Source: Oreohelix idahoensis
Taxonomy: Eukaryota; Mollusca; Gastropoda; Stylommatophora; Oreohelicidae
Assembly (NCBI GenBank): GCA_024509875.1
Contig: JAMPIV010019840.1
Span: 434,001-498,000 of the forward strand
Reading direction: 5' to 3'
DNA: 64,000 nt
The translations under genes and the position numbers were made by a program. This document shows positions 10,081 through 19,804 of this stretch, in pieces (within the stretch, counting starts at the first letter, position 1; each line of letters opens with the position of its first letter). Under the pieces are notes generated by a model. The model was not told the DNA's origin and did no database searches. It saw only the letters and a list, made by a program, of their open reading frames with translations.

Positions 10081-12129
10081 GTAAAAAATAAAGAAACATG
10101 TTTATTATTTTCTGTGATACATACTGCTTATGTAAAAAACATTGATTGTGTGGAGCTGATTTTTAAAAACAAAAGTTTATATTTTCAGTAAGACCCAACC
10201 CATTCAACCTTGACACACGGATGATGTTGGTTATATTAGGACACATGTCCAAATAAAGTTTATTCAGCTATATTTAACATTTTATTTTTCAAACATTCTT
10301 GTACTTTATAATAGCCATAACTGCTTATCAAAATGTCATGAAAGAATTGGTCAGAATGTATGTAATAATTAAAATATATCATGTTTTTAATCAAAATCCA
10401 GGTTATGATAAATGTAAGCAGGAGTATAATGGAGGCTTCCAGAGTCATGATGCTAATGCTGAGGTGGGATTTTGCATGCACCATTGTTTAGACAAACTAT
10501 ATTAGACAGTTAATTAACATTATATATTGTATGTACCTGTCGCATAGAGATTATGATCAATAAATTTTCTATTTTATTCTTTCTTTCTTCCACCCATGTC
10601 CTCTATTTTATTATCACTCTTTATCCTTTTCCTGTAATTTTCGCATTCGTTCGTTTGCGAAAAATATTTCCTTTCCCATTCTGACTTTGCCGTTATCGTT
10701 TTCTCATTTAGAAATGCAGTAGATTACCTAACGTGTCAGTCCCTTGCACGAGATGATTTTAAGTGGGAATTCAGGCTATCAGACATGAGAGCAGACAAAG
10801 TGTCTACATTTGCACCTGTCACATGAGTTTCCATGGCTGAGTTGCTCGATGAGGTGTGAATCGCGCCAGACATGCTCGCTCAGAGCAGACAGAGTGTCTA
10901 GCATTTCTCATATGACACTCACGCTCCACGGCCAGTTTTTGGCGTAAGGTGCGAAGACACACGTTTTAGCAGTTACGGCATGCGTCTAAGTTAATGTAGG
11001 TGTTATGAGAAGGGGAGAGATCGGGGTTTTTGGAAATAGCGCGTATCCTTGGTCTGTTTAAGATATTAATCAGAGTTTTAAACTTGATTTCACTCATTCT
11101 CCATTTGCAGTAGACGTGGTCACTTTGTTCTAGATACTTAAACTTATAAGTGAAACCCTTAGTTTTATTGTGATACCATAGTTCTGTGTTGAGGTAAATA
11201 TTATATTATATATCTAGTATTTTGTGAGTGTTTAAAGTGTTTAATCGCCTATTTCATTTTAACTAGTTTCTTTTGTGCAGCAGAGTGCTTAATATATAGT
11301 CTGTATTATTTTCTAGTGACGTGTTTCAGTGGAAAGCAGAATAAATTATAGTTCTAGCTTTAAACTCATTGTAGCTAAATAAAGGAATTTAATTAAACTG
11401 CTAAATAATAAGACGAGAATATTTTTAACACTAACTTATAACGGCTACATCTTGAGTATTGACAGAATATGTATGTATTCCTGATTCATGATGATTGATT
11501 TTTATATATAACTTATTTCACGGGAAAGAGGTTTCAAACGCCAATAAGTCAAGTCGCTCGAATGCCGTCGCCCGGGTTTGACGCTTGCAGTTTAAAACGT
11601 AGCGCCGAGGAATAGTATGTAATAATATTTTATATGATGTTGTTTTTCTTACATTCAGTGAATACTGGGGTAACCCAACTTTGCCAGCGTTGAGTACAAA
11701 TTGAGAGAAGAAACATTTTTTATCTTTAACCACGTTGGTTTACAAGTTAACACCTGTCTGACAGTGCATGTGTCTCCATAAATAGACAGAGTACAACTCT
11801 CACTAACGGTTTTATTAAAGACTAAATGCTTATACTGTGCCTTTGTGCCAGATATTATTTCTGCACAAACTCTCTAGTACATTTTTAGCCTTTGTGGCAA
11901 GTAAGATATTACAATCAATAACTTTTTTTCGACACTGTTGATAAGCGGTGGTGTGACCGACTAAATTCCTATACTGAAAGAAGACACTGACCTGACATTC
12001 CTCATTTCTAGAAACCAAATCATTTGACACTGTGCTCGTTAGTGTTCGTGCCGGGACAACATTTTAATGTGACTTAGACATCCAAAAAGTAAGAACACCC
12101 AAGGAATCGTTCCCTGAAGCAGAGCATTC
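10081..12129. other. No gene seen
   Basis: About 2 kb without a convincing coding region. It includes a 32-bp block around 10481-10512 that recurs at 12996-13027 (ACCATTGTTTAGACAAAC), and a short imperfect duplication of a GAGCAGACA-AGTGTCTA motif near 10775 and 10885. A block at 10226-10258 matches, inverted, the sequence at 23917-23950. A GCCGTCGCCCGGGTTTGA motif near 11563 resembles the B-box end of the SINE at 15.8-16.1 kb. Confidence 0.45.
11540..11615 (-). repeat. Possible tRNA-SINE head remnant
   Basis: The minus strand contains GTCAAACCCGGGCGACGGCATT, very close to the segment just downstream of the pol III B-box in the SINE at 15811-16077, and a CGGCGCTACG piece near the expected A-box side. 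The A-box itself is not clear. It is short and diverged. Confidence 0.35.
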
Positions 12130-12790
12130 AACCCATCTTTTTTGGAACTGGGGATTTCTTGGTCAAGACTGCTTTCGACGATACTGTATGTGAATTTCCT
12201 AAAATTATGTTTCCCAATGCTGTCATCAAAGCTGTAAGTACGAAAGAGAACACGTGGCCACAGCTGAATGAATAGAGTGAACGCAGGTCAGAGTGTTTCT
12301 TTACTGTTGTATTTTTGGCACCCATTTTTTCTGTCTGGATTTCTTATGCAAGGGTGCTAACAATATTTCCTCTTAAAATAGATCAGAGTATCAAGTCTGT
12401 GCATACCTTAAAAGGGGAAAAATCTTAGACTCAATCATATGTATCTGTGACTCTTTGGGGCTATCATCTTTCCTTCTAACGGGACTGTGGGCTAAACATT
12501 GAGGGGAAAGATCATACTAACGGGTCTATCATCCTTATAGCAATACCTTGATTTTTTAAAATGACTTTCTGTATATGATATGATGTACTTTTTATATGTT
12601 GTGAGAGAAGTTTATCCTGATAAAATAAACTACTCATAAACTTATTCCAGTGCTTTGGTCAGCTTGTTCCAAAATTATCTGTATAATCATTGTTATAGTT
12701 TTCCACGTCTGTGTGTCTAACTGTCGTCACTTGTATGTGCGTGCACGTGAGTGGATAGAGATATATATATTAATATATATGTGTTTAGAC
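12130..12790 (+). repeat. Old dispersed repeat, copy 2
   Basis: Inverted relative of 3475-4100, with colinear blocks as described there. It ends in a TA-rich run (ATATATATATTAATATAT), as does the other copy. Small frames inside it are not conserved between copies, so I infer that it is non-coding. Confidence 0.55.
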
Positions 12791-13025
12791 TGTCTGACTC
12801 CTCTAAATCTGTCGTAGAAGATAGGTGAAAGAGAGAAGATTTCTCGATTTCAGAGACAGCCTCTATCACATTCTACCATATCACGCGTGGAAAGCCATTT
12901 CTATTACTATCTCTCACTGTGACTATCACTTATTGTAATCTATTCAGAAAGGACCAACCCAAGTCTTAATTCTCCTATAAAAAATCTACGACAGTACCAT
13001 TGTTTAGACAAACTATATCAGATAG

Positions 13026-13820
13026 TTCACCCGTGTGTTACCGGAGCCCAAAAGGGGAGCAAAGAATAGTAACACTGTTCCCTGCCATGCTTGTTGTAGA
13101 AAGTGACTAACGAGGGTTGGGCATGGGGCTGGTTACCCCATCCTGTAAAAAATTTAATCCACAAAAAACTTCAACAAACATGGACAAGTCAATTAAGGAA
13201 AATAAAACACAGCCATCTAAGACAGGAGAAGGTACTCTCGCAGGAAGACGTATGATGCAACACAGAGAAAGCCGAAAGGAGTCTGTGTTACTGACTAACC
13301 TTCTTTCTTCTTGGAGAACTTCCATATTTGGCACCTGGAATGTTCGGACATTAAACGAACAAGGGAAAGTGGCACAAGTAGCAGCAGAAATGAGGGAATA
13401 TAAAATCAAGGTTATGGGAATGTGTGAAACAAAGTGGAAGGTGGTAGACAAGAAGAAACTCATCACAGGTGAATTGGTGCTGTCCTCAGGACATGAAGAC
13501 GAAAGTTCACACCACAATGAAGGGGCAGCTCTTACGTTATCTAAAGAAGCACAGAAAGCACTCATTGAATGGGAAGCTGTTGGACCCAGAATAATAACAG
13601 CTACTTTTAAAACATCTAAAAATAAATGTAAATGTCATCCAATGTTATGCACCAACTAATGACAAAGAAGAGTCTGTGGAAGAAACATTTTATACTAGAC
13701 TACAGGAAATTATGGAAAAAGTAAAAAGAAGAGACATCACAATTTTGATGGGTGACATGAATGCAAAGATAGGAATAGTCAACACCAGATTTGAACAAAT
13801 CATGGGCTAGGAATAATGAA
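13026..13820 (+). mobile_element. RTE-like LINE, 5' end and endonuclease only
   Basis: The plus strand starts with the 5' leader shared with the copy ending at 9076 (CACCCGTGTGTTACC, AAAGAATAGTAACACTGTTC, GGGCATGG-GCTGGTTACCCC). The endonuclease frame runs from 13117 to 13659 with FGTWNVRTLNEQGK, GMCETKWKVVDK and VLSSGHEDESSHH. A frameshift follows at the K-rich stretch near 13620. The next frame continues with VIQCYAPTNDKEE and ILMGDMNAKIG, then ends abruptly near 13815. The SDHH half of the endonuclease and the whole reverse transcriptase are absent. Confidence 0.9.
13117..13820 (+). pseudogene. LINE endonuclease fragment, frameshifted
   Basis: This is the first two thirds of an APE-like endonuclease. 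The first 180 codons are uninterrupted and include about 60 residues before the conserved GTWN block, perhaps the true N-terminus of the LINE protein (MGMGLVTPSCKKFNPQKT). The frameshift lies in a poly-A-rich codon run. The truncated end abuts a tandem repeat. Confidence 0.85.
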
Positions 13821-13880
13821 TGTTCAGCCTTATAAAAGTGCCTTGTACAACATCCTGAGGGAGCAATATTCCCACTCTTT

Positions 13881-14060
13881 CTTTGTCTGATCAGAGACCC
13901 CAGACTCTACAAGAGGCCTTATTAGACATGCTTGTTTGTTCTTTGTCTCATCAGAGACACCAGACTCTACTAGAGGCCTTATTAGACATGCTTGTTTGTT
14001 CTTTGTCTCATTAGAGACACTAGACTCTATTAGATGCCTTATTAGACCTGCTTGTTTGTT
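13881..14060 (+). repeat. 60-bp tandem repeat, 3 copies
   Basis: Three consecutive 60-bp units, each starting CTTTGTCTSATYAGAGAC and ending ATGCTTGTTTGTT, differ by a few substitutions. The unit contains a GTCTSATYAGAGAC inverted repeat. It lies directly downstream of the truncated LINE. Confidence 0.9.
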
Positions 14061-14477
14061 CTGTCAGTGTTTTATATATTTACTTATTTTGTACACAAAC
14101 AATTCAAATGTTTGTTTTTTTTTGTGTGTTTGAAAGTTCAATGTGACCTTATAGGGTTTTATTTCATGCAGTAAATAATTGTGTGGTCTGTATATTTGTC
14201 TATGTGTGTGTTTATAAGTATGTACATGAGCGTTTGTCTGTGCATGTATACATATATGCTGAAAAATGTATCTCTACATTTTAATATTGTGTATTACAAG
14301 TGTGATAAACACAAAGAGAAATCAAGTCCAACACAAAAATCTCAATCTTCAACTCCAGTGTCAAGGCCGCTCAAGTTTATAGCATTCTGAAATGCCCAGA
14401 GTAAAAGAGTTTTTGGGAGATTCAAAAACACACACAGTAGAGAACTGGGTACAATAGTCAAAGATATGAGTCATTTA
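14061..14477. other. No gene seen
   Basis: T- and TG-rich sequence with GTGTGTGTTT runs. No domain is recognisable. Confidence 0.45.
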
Positions 14478-14835
14478 TGGAGACACCTTGACCTGATAGT
14501 ATATGACAAGAGGAGTTGGCATACATCATGGAGACACCTTGACCTGATAGTATATGACAAGAGGAGTTGGCATACATCATGGAGACACCTTGACCTGATA
14601 GTATATGACAAGAGGAGTTGGCATACATTATGGAGACACCTTGACCTGATAGTATATGACAAGAGGAGTTGGCAGACATCATGGAGACACCTTGACCTGA
14701 TAGTATATGACAAGAGGAGTTGGCATACATCATGGAGACACCTTGACCTGATAGTATATGACAAGAGGAGTTGGCAGACATCATGGAGACACTTTGACCT
14801 GATAGTATATGACGAGGAGTTGGCAGACATTTGCT
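14478..14835 (+). repeat. 51-bp minisatellite, 7 copies
   Basis: Seven head-to-tail copies of a 51-bp unit (TGGAGACACCTTGACCTGAT then AGTATATGACAAGAGGAGTT then GGCATACATCA). The first six differ at one or two positions (CATACATCA versus CAGACATCA or CATACATTA). The last has a 3-base deletion. Because 51 is a multiple of three and the unit lacks stops in some frames, open frames exist on both strands, but they are by-products of the repeat. Confidence 0.95.
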
Positions 14836-15060
14836 GAAGGCCTAAGCTCTTGAGGGAGCTACAAGTGATAATGATGATGTGTCATAAATGCCAGCATTGA
14901 TCCAAATTTGTTTCAGGCTGATTGTGATAACAGCTGCACTAAAACTGAGATACAGTATACTGACTTCTTGGACATGCCAGAAAGTCAGCAACAGTTAAGC
15001 TTATTTGGAGATGAGAAAGGTGTGTATAATAGCAATGTTATTATTTTAAATTTGTATTTT
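14836..15060. other. Spacer, no feature seen
   Basis: Unique AT-rich sequence with no open frame of note. Confidence 0.4.
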
Positions 15061-15172
15061 GGCTGCACAAGTTGACATGATTTCAGTATCTGTACAGGCT
15101 GACATTTGGTTTGGTTTGGCTGCACAAGTTGACATGATTTCAATATCTGTACAGTCTGACATTTGGTTTAAG
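15061..15172 (+). repeat. 58-bp tandem duplication
   Basis: GGCTGCACAAGTTGACATGA begins two consecutive copies that differ at a few bases and end GACATTTGGTTT. It is a simple local duplication. Confidence 0.85.
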
Positions 15173-15354
15173 GACTATCTTCATTACACATGGTAAACGA
15201 CATCAGTGCTCCGATCTCCTCCCTTAGATCACACAAGGAGGATCTCAGCACAGTGCACAAACTCTGTAGCACTGGCGAGAATCCCAGTGTTTGTAGATAA
15301 TGTATAGGAATCACACATTCTATAAATATTATTGTGGTGGGTAGGTTTTCTAAT

Positions 15355-15620
15355 TTTTAAATTTTGCCAGGGCAGCGGCTTTTACGATTTCCAACTGCCA
15401 TGGGATTTTTAACATGCGCAACTTGCACTCGGGAACTCCTATTTTTCTGCCCTTATCCGATCTCACTAACCATGAGACCAGGGGGGGGGGGGGGGGGGGG
15501 GGTGACGTAATAAGGACCACTGGTTCTGAAAAAAATATTTCAATAAATTATAATCGCTCAGCTGGGATTCAAACCCAGTACCTATTGAACCACTCTGACC
15601 CCCTCTGACATTTAATACTA
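15355..15620 (-). repeat. Candidate SINE-like repeat with a 22-G tract
   Basis: The minus strand contains GGGTTTGAATCCC, a good pol III B-box-like core, close behind TGGTTCAATAGG, an A-box-like block. The two are much closer together than in a tRNA. On the other side of the homopolymer is a segment reading GCATGTTAAAAATCCCATGG on the minus strand. The plus strand carries 22 consecutive G at 15481-15502. I infer a degraded or rearranged SINE and cannot define its ends. Confidence 0.35.
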
Positions 15621-15759
15621 AGCAGTAAGCTGGCCTTTCTAAACAATTAAATCTGTTTACAAACTTGCTTAATGTATACATAATGGAGATAGACGCAGTT
15701 ACTGCAGTAACAAGGGAAGTGTCACACTCTCAGTCCATGCTTAACACTTTGCTGACCAG

Positions 15760-17120
15760 CGATCCGGAGCATTAATGTCTCCCATTACCAAGGGTGTTTG
15801 CAGATTTCTTTTTTTTTTAAACCAGCGGCACTTGGGCTTTCAGCCCTTCGGCCCAATGACATGTCATTGCGAGGCTGGGGAACCTGAGGACTTTCCTTCC
15901 AACCCGGTCAGGAGCTTCGCTCCTTCCCATCCACAGAGGGTTTATCACAGGAGCCGTTTAGGCTATTCAGTCAAATTTCCGGCCGTAAACATTTCTTCAA
16001 ATGCCGACGCCCGGGTTTGAACCATGAACACCTGGTCGCCAGTACAACGCCGAAGCCATTACACCAGCGCGGCTCCCGCAGATTTCTTTAAAAATAACTG
16101 TTTTTTTTTTTAAATTCATAAAAAATTGAAAAACAGACATAGGGTTTTGAAATTTTCAGATCGTCATTATGAATGGTTGCTACATCTATAAAAATATATT
16201 TTATGCAAATTGGTCACATGATCATGGCGGCCATCTTGAATTTGTGTGGCTATTTATAGAAATTTCAGGAGATGTTTTAAAACCGTGATATTTTTCCAGT
16301 GTTTAGTGAATTTGTTTGATGTCAGTGCAATAAAATGTTAGGGACATTGATGGCAATGAAGAAAATAATCTTAATTGACGTACTGATTTATCGATAAACC
16401 AGCAATCCAGTGCATTAATGTCTCCCATTAACAAGTTTGTTTGCCGATTTCTTTAAAAATAACTGGTTTTGTTTTAAATTCATAAAAAATTGAAAAACAG
16501 ACATAGGGTTTTGAAATTTTCAGAGCGCCATTATGAATGGTTGCTACATCTATAAAAATATATTTTATGCAAATTGGTCACATGATCATGGCGGCCATCT
16601 TGAATTTGTGTGGCTATTTATAGAAATTTCAGGAGATGTTTTAAAACCATGATATTTTTCCAGTGTTTAGTGAATTTGTTTGATGTCAGTGCAATAAAAT
16701 GTTAGGGACATTGATGGCAATGAAGAAAATAATCTTAATTGACGTACTGATTTAACGATGAACTAGCAATCCAGTGCATTAATGTCTCCCATTAACAAGT
16801 TTGTTTGCCGATTTCTTTAAAAATAACTGGTTTTGTTTTAAATTCATAAAAAATTGAAAAACAGACATAGGGTTTTGAAATTTTCAGAGCGCCATTATGA
16901 ATGGTTGCTACATCTTTAAAAATATATTTTATGAAAAATGGTCACATGATCATGGCGGCCATCTTGAATTTGTGTGGCTATTTATAGAAATTTCAGGAGA
17001 TGTTTTAAAACCATGATATTTTTCCAGTGTTTAGTGAATTTGTTTGATGTCAGTGCAATAAAATGTTAGGGACATTGATGGCAATGAAGAAAATAATCTT
17101 AATTGACGTACTGATTTATT
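15760..17120 (+). repeat. Three tandem 364-bp repeats inside piggyBac A
   Basis: The unit beginning GCAATCCAGTGCATTAATG recurs at 16402 and 16766, exactly 364 bp apart. The first, more diverged copy starts near 15760 and is lengthened to 642 bp by the SINE. The units share GATCATGGCGGCCATCTTGA and TTAGGGACATTGATGGC blocks and differ by only a few percent. They contain no long open frame. They lie between the transposase stop and the terminal repeat, so they may be subterminal transposition sequence that has been amplified. Confidence 0.93.
15811..16077 (-). mobile_element. tRNA-derived SINE
   Basis: On the minus strand the element starts GGGAGCCGCGCTGGTGTAAT, where TGGTGTAATGG is the A-box. 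GGTTCAAACCC, a near-perfect B-box, follows at tRNA spacing, so the 5' part is a tRNA-like head with an internal pol III promoter. A body of about 190 bp follows (GGAGCGAAGCTCC hairpin, AATGACATGTCATT palindrome), ending in an A-rich tail next to 15811. An 11-bp direct repeat, GCAGATTTCTT, flanks it (15800-15810 and 16078-16088), the duplication expected for LINE-mediated insertion. It interrupts a piggyBac internal repeat whose uninterrupted form is visible twice nearby. Confidence 0.93.
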
Positions 17121-17267
17121 AATAACCATGTATTTCAACATAAAAGGTTCATAAAAATTGTGAATAAAATGCAAAGAAAATTTAATTTTTATATTGTCTT
17201 TTTTGAGTGTATTCTGTGTCTGCGGCATCTGACAATGAGTGTGAATGTTTTGGATAGTTACATACCT

Positions 17268-19110
17268 CTAGTTGGAGTCTGAGCTGCTTCCTTCATTAAC
17301 TGGGGTTGAAGTTGTAGCTGTAGGCCTCTGCAAGAGTCTTTGTCTGGATCGTTGATAATCCTCGACTGTGTGGTATAATTTGAAGCACGGTATCGTGCAT
17401 AGAGGTACATTGCAATCTGGGCAGTACATGACAGTCTGGCTTCTTTTCCCTGCAGCCTTACACACTTTACAGTCTGGTTTGTACCTTGCCCTTTCATATT
17501 TATCAATGAAGTGGCGCTCAGTAAGTCGTGTTGTTGTGACTTGTGGTTTTGAAGGTGTCACATTGCGTCGAAGAATAGCAGGTTCAATAAGAGCGAGACT
17601 GACATCCTGCCTGAACTTCTTTGCTGTGATCTTTTTTGTAGAGTTGGCAGTGTTGTAGGTTATGTGCCCATTAACCAGGGCAGTTTCAACTAAGAAATGA
17701 TATAATGGCAGGTACCATTTATATGATCCGTGTGGGTAGGGATAGCATGCACCCAGTTGGCCGAAGTGGTCGACACCTCCCATACTTTTGTTGTATTTTT
17801 CTGCTAGCACTGGCTTCTGAATTGTTCTGCCCTCAGGTATTCCTCGTTTTCTAACTGTCTTGTCCATAACATCATTGGAGTGAACAGTAGATAAAAGATT
17901 AACTCTTTTTGTGTCATGCCAGGTAACTGCCAACATGCCTTTATCTTCTGTGGCACAAAACACAGGATGATCTGCCTTTTTCAATTTGAGTTGCTTTTTC
18001 TTCAGTGCTTCAGGAAAATGCTTCCTATTCTCAGCTACTGTTCCACATGCACCAATCTGAATTTCTTTCAGCTCTTGAAATAAAGCTGGGGCTGAATAAA
18101 AGCTGTCGCAGTAGAGAATATGTCCTTTGTTGCCATATCCATCAAGAAGATCTTTCACAACCCTGGAAGTTGCCCCAACAGAACCTTCATCATTTGCCTT
18201 ACCAGTATAAATTTTCAATTTCAGGCAGTATTGTGTTTTAGCATCAGTGAGTACAAATACTTTTATTCCCCACTTTGTGGGTTTTGCTGGCAGGTATTGC
18301 TTGAAATATATTCTACCCTTGAACCTCACCATCGATTCATCTATTGACAACTCCGGCACCAGGTGTGTAGTGTTGCTTATATGTAGGCAAAATAATATCC
18401 AGTAAGGCTCTGAGCTTGAAGAGGGGGTCATACCCAGGCTGCCCCCTCTCAATTCTGTTATCATTATTATTAAAATGGAGATTTCTGTGGAGCTGTTGGT
18501 ACCTGTTCCGACTCATGACCCTCGAATATGGTGTATCATTCAACCAAAAATTCTTACACCAGTAGTCTGAGACTGCTGGTTTGCAACACATTCCCATACC
18601 AATCTGAAGGCCTATGAATGCAGAAATTTCAACTGCATCAGTTTTATCCCAAGTACGTTTCTTGTACTTAGCATTTCCTGTGTACTGAGAGAGGTGATTT
18701 TCTCCGTACCTATTCACTTCGTCAGTGATCAGATCTATGGCAGTGTCGGGGAAAAACAGTTTGAAAAAATCAATTGACTTAAAGTCAGATGTGTCTATCG
18801 TGACACCTTGTTGTTCTTCTTATGAAGGAAGCATGTCAAGCTCAACAAGTTCGTTTTGAGCAAGCTTTCTCCATCTCCACAGATTATTTTGATGTGCAGT
18901 CTTGCTGTGGTCTCTTGTGCCACGCCCATCTCCTGCTTCAGATGTACCTACATCACCTTCATCTAATCCAAATTCGTTATCGCTGCTATCAGTTGCATTT
19001 CGATTGAGTGAAACATCTCTACTTAGCCATGAGATATCACTTTCGGCCCCAGATTCGCTGCCAGAGTCAGAATCATCTCTGTTATAAGTCTGGTTTTCAT
19101 CATCACACAT
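17268..19110 (-). pseudogene. piggyBac A transposase, broken
   Basis: Three minus-strand pieces make one transposase. The N-terminal piece (18820-19110) is acidic and Ser/Asp-rich, as usual. It is followed in the same frame, after a TAA at 18820-18822, by the core piece with DAVEISAFIGLQIGMG. A frameshift near 18360-18400 leads into a 398-codon frame. The catalytic Asp residues are visible in LSIDESMVRFKGR, LYCDSFYSAPALF and SMGGVDHFGQ. The C-terminus holds a Cys-rich zinc-binding domain (CKVCKAAGKRS, YCPDCNVPLC, PCFKLYH), which in piggyBac proteins binds the transposon ends. Two breaks make this copy inactive. Other features are typical of PGBD-like transposases. Confidence 0.92.
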
Positions 19111-19294
19111 GATGAAAACAAAGAATGGGCTCTTGTACTAAAAATAATGAAATTTTAATCAAAACTCGGCTTTTAAACAGCGATTCACGATATCATTCAT
19201 GGGCGCAGCCATTTTGGAATGTTAAAAATACCCGGATGAGGCTTGTTTCGTAAAACTATCGATACGGCTGTCTGTTGCGTTGGTAGAGTTACTA

Positions 19295-19312
19295 ATTCGA
19301 CTTTCGTCGAAT
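19295..19312. promoter_or_regulatory. piggyBac A inner subterminal palindrome
   Basis: ATTCGACTTTCGTCGAAT, palindromic apart from the central two bases. It is exactly 44 bp from the outer palindrome and in a repeated context (TCGAATCTGGTCAGCAAGGG). It is probably a transposase binding site. Confidence 0.7.
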
Positions 19313-19338
19313 CTGGTCAGCAAGGGTTTCAACCGGAA

Positions 19339-19356
19339 ATTCGACTATCGTCGAAT
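19339..19356. promoter_or_regulatory. piggyBac A outer subterminal palindrome
   Basis: ATTCGACTATCGTCGAAT, palindromic except at the centre, with its midpoint about 24 bp from the TTAA end. The position equals that of the outer palindrome in the piggyBac B elements, whose sequence is different. Confidence 0.7.
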
Positions 19357-19375
19357 TTGGTCAGCAAAGTGTTAA

Positions 19376-19804
19376 AGGTTCAAAATGGATGTCTGTTGCA
19401 TGAATAGAAAACATTTACAGAAGCCTTGAATCTTCAGAAGCTGGTGTAAATCTACTGTACAAGTTAATCAGGAGTATGCCATGGCAGTAAGAGTGCTGAC
19501 AGACTAGCTTCATGTGCACCCATAGCGGGAACACTGGTCCTGCACAAGGGAGAGATACTGAGGACAGTTAATGATCATCTGTGAGAAAACAACACTGGAA
19601 CAGATGAATCAACAAGGCTAAGATAGCTGGAATGTGGCCCCAAACATAAGACTAGCAGGTATGATGTATGAGAGGATACATCTGACATCTATACAATCAA
19701 GATGCTTCAGTACAGTAAGCATTCATACACTTCAACGTTTGCTGAGGGAGACTCAGCACTAATGGGTTTGCCTGGATTGCAATGATGTCCATCCTGAATA
19801 ATAA
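19376..19804. other. No gene seen
   Basis: Unique sequence between the piggyBac end and the 3' end of a LINE. No coding or RNA feature is recognised. Confidence 0.45.

Larger units (their letters stand above)
15741..19375 (-). mobile_element. piggyBac element, family A
   Basis: TTAA sits at both outer edges (15741-15744 and 19372-19375), followed inwards by the matching terminal repeat CACTTTGCTGACCA. Inside are a piggyBac-type transposase on the minus strand, a block of three tandem 364-bp repeats between the transposase 3' end and the left end, and a SINE within the first repeat. At the right end two 18-bp palindromes lie 44 bp apart. The length without the SINE is about 3.36 kb. Parts of another copy of this family flank the LTR retrotransposon at 27-38 kb. 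Confidence 0.93.

Noticed and set aside
6880..13820. The two head-to-head LINE copies as arms of one large inverted duplication
   Set aside because: The other inverted repeat pair (3.5-4.1 and 12.1-12.8 kb) lies in the wrong order relative to the LINE copies, so the two pairs cannot come from one inverted duplication.
13840..14060. Possible CRISPR-like spaced repeats
   Set aside because: The three 60-bp units are contiguous and uniformly similar with no unique spacers, in a eukaryotic sequence. It is a simple tandem repeat.
14458..14837. Overlapping long open frames on both strands at the 51-bp repeat
   Set aside because: They arise only because the repeat length is a multiple of three and the unit has few stops. 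The predicted products are pure 17-residue repeats without start context or domains.
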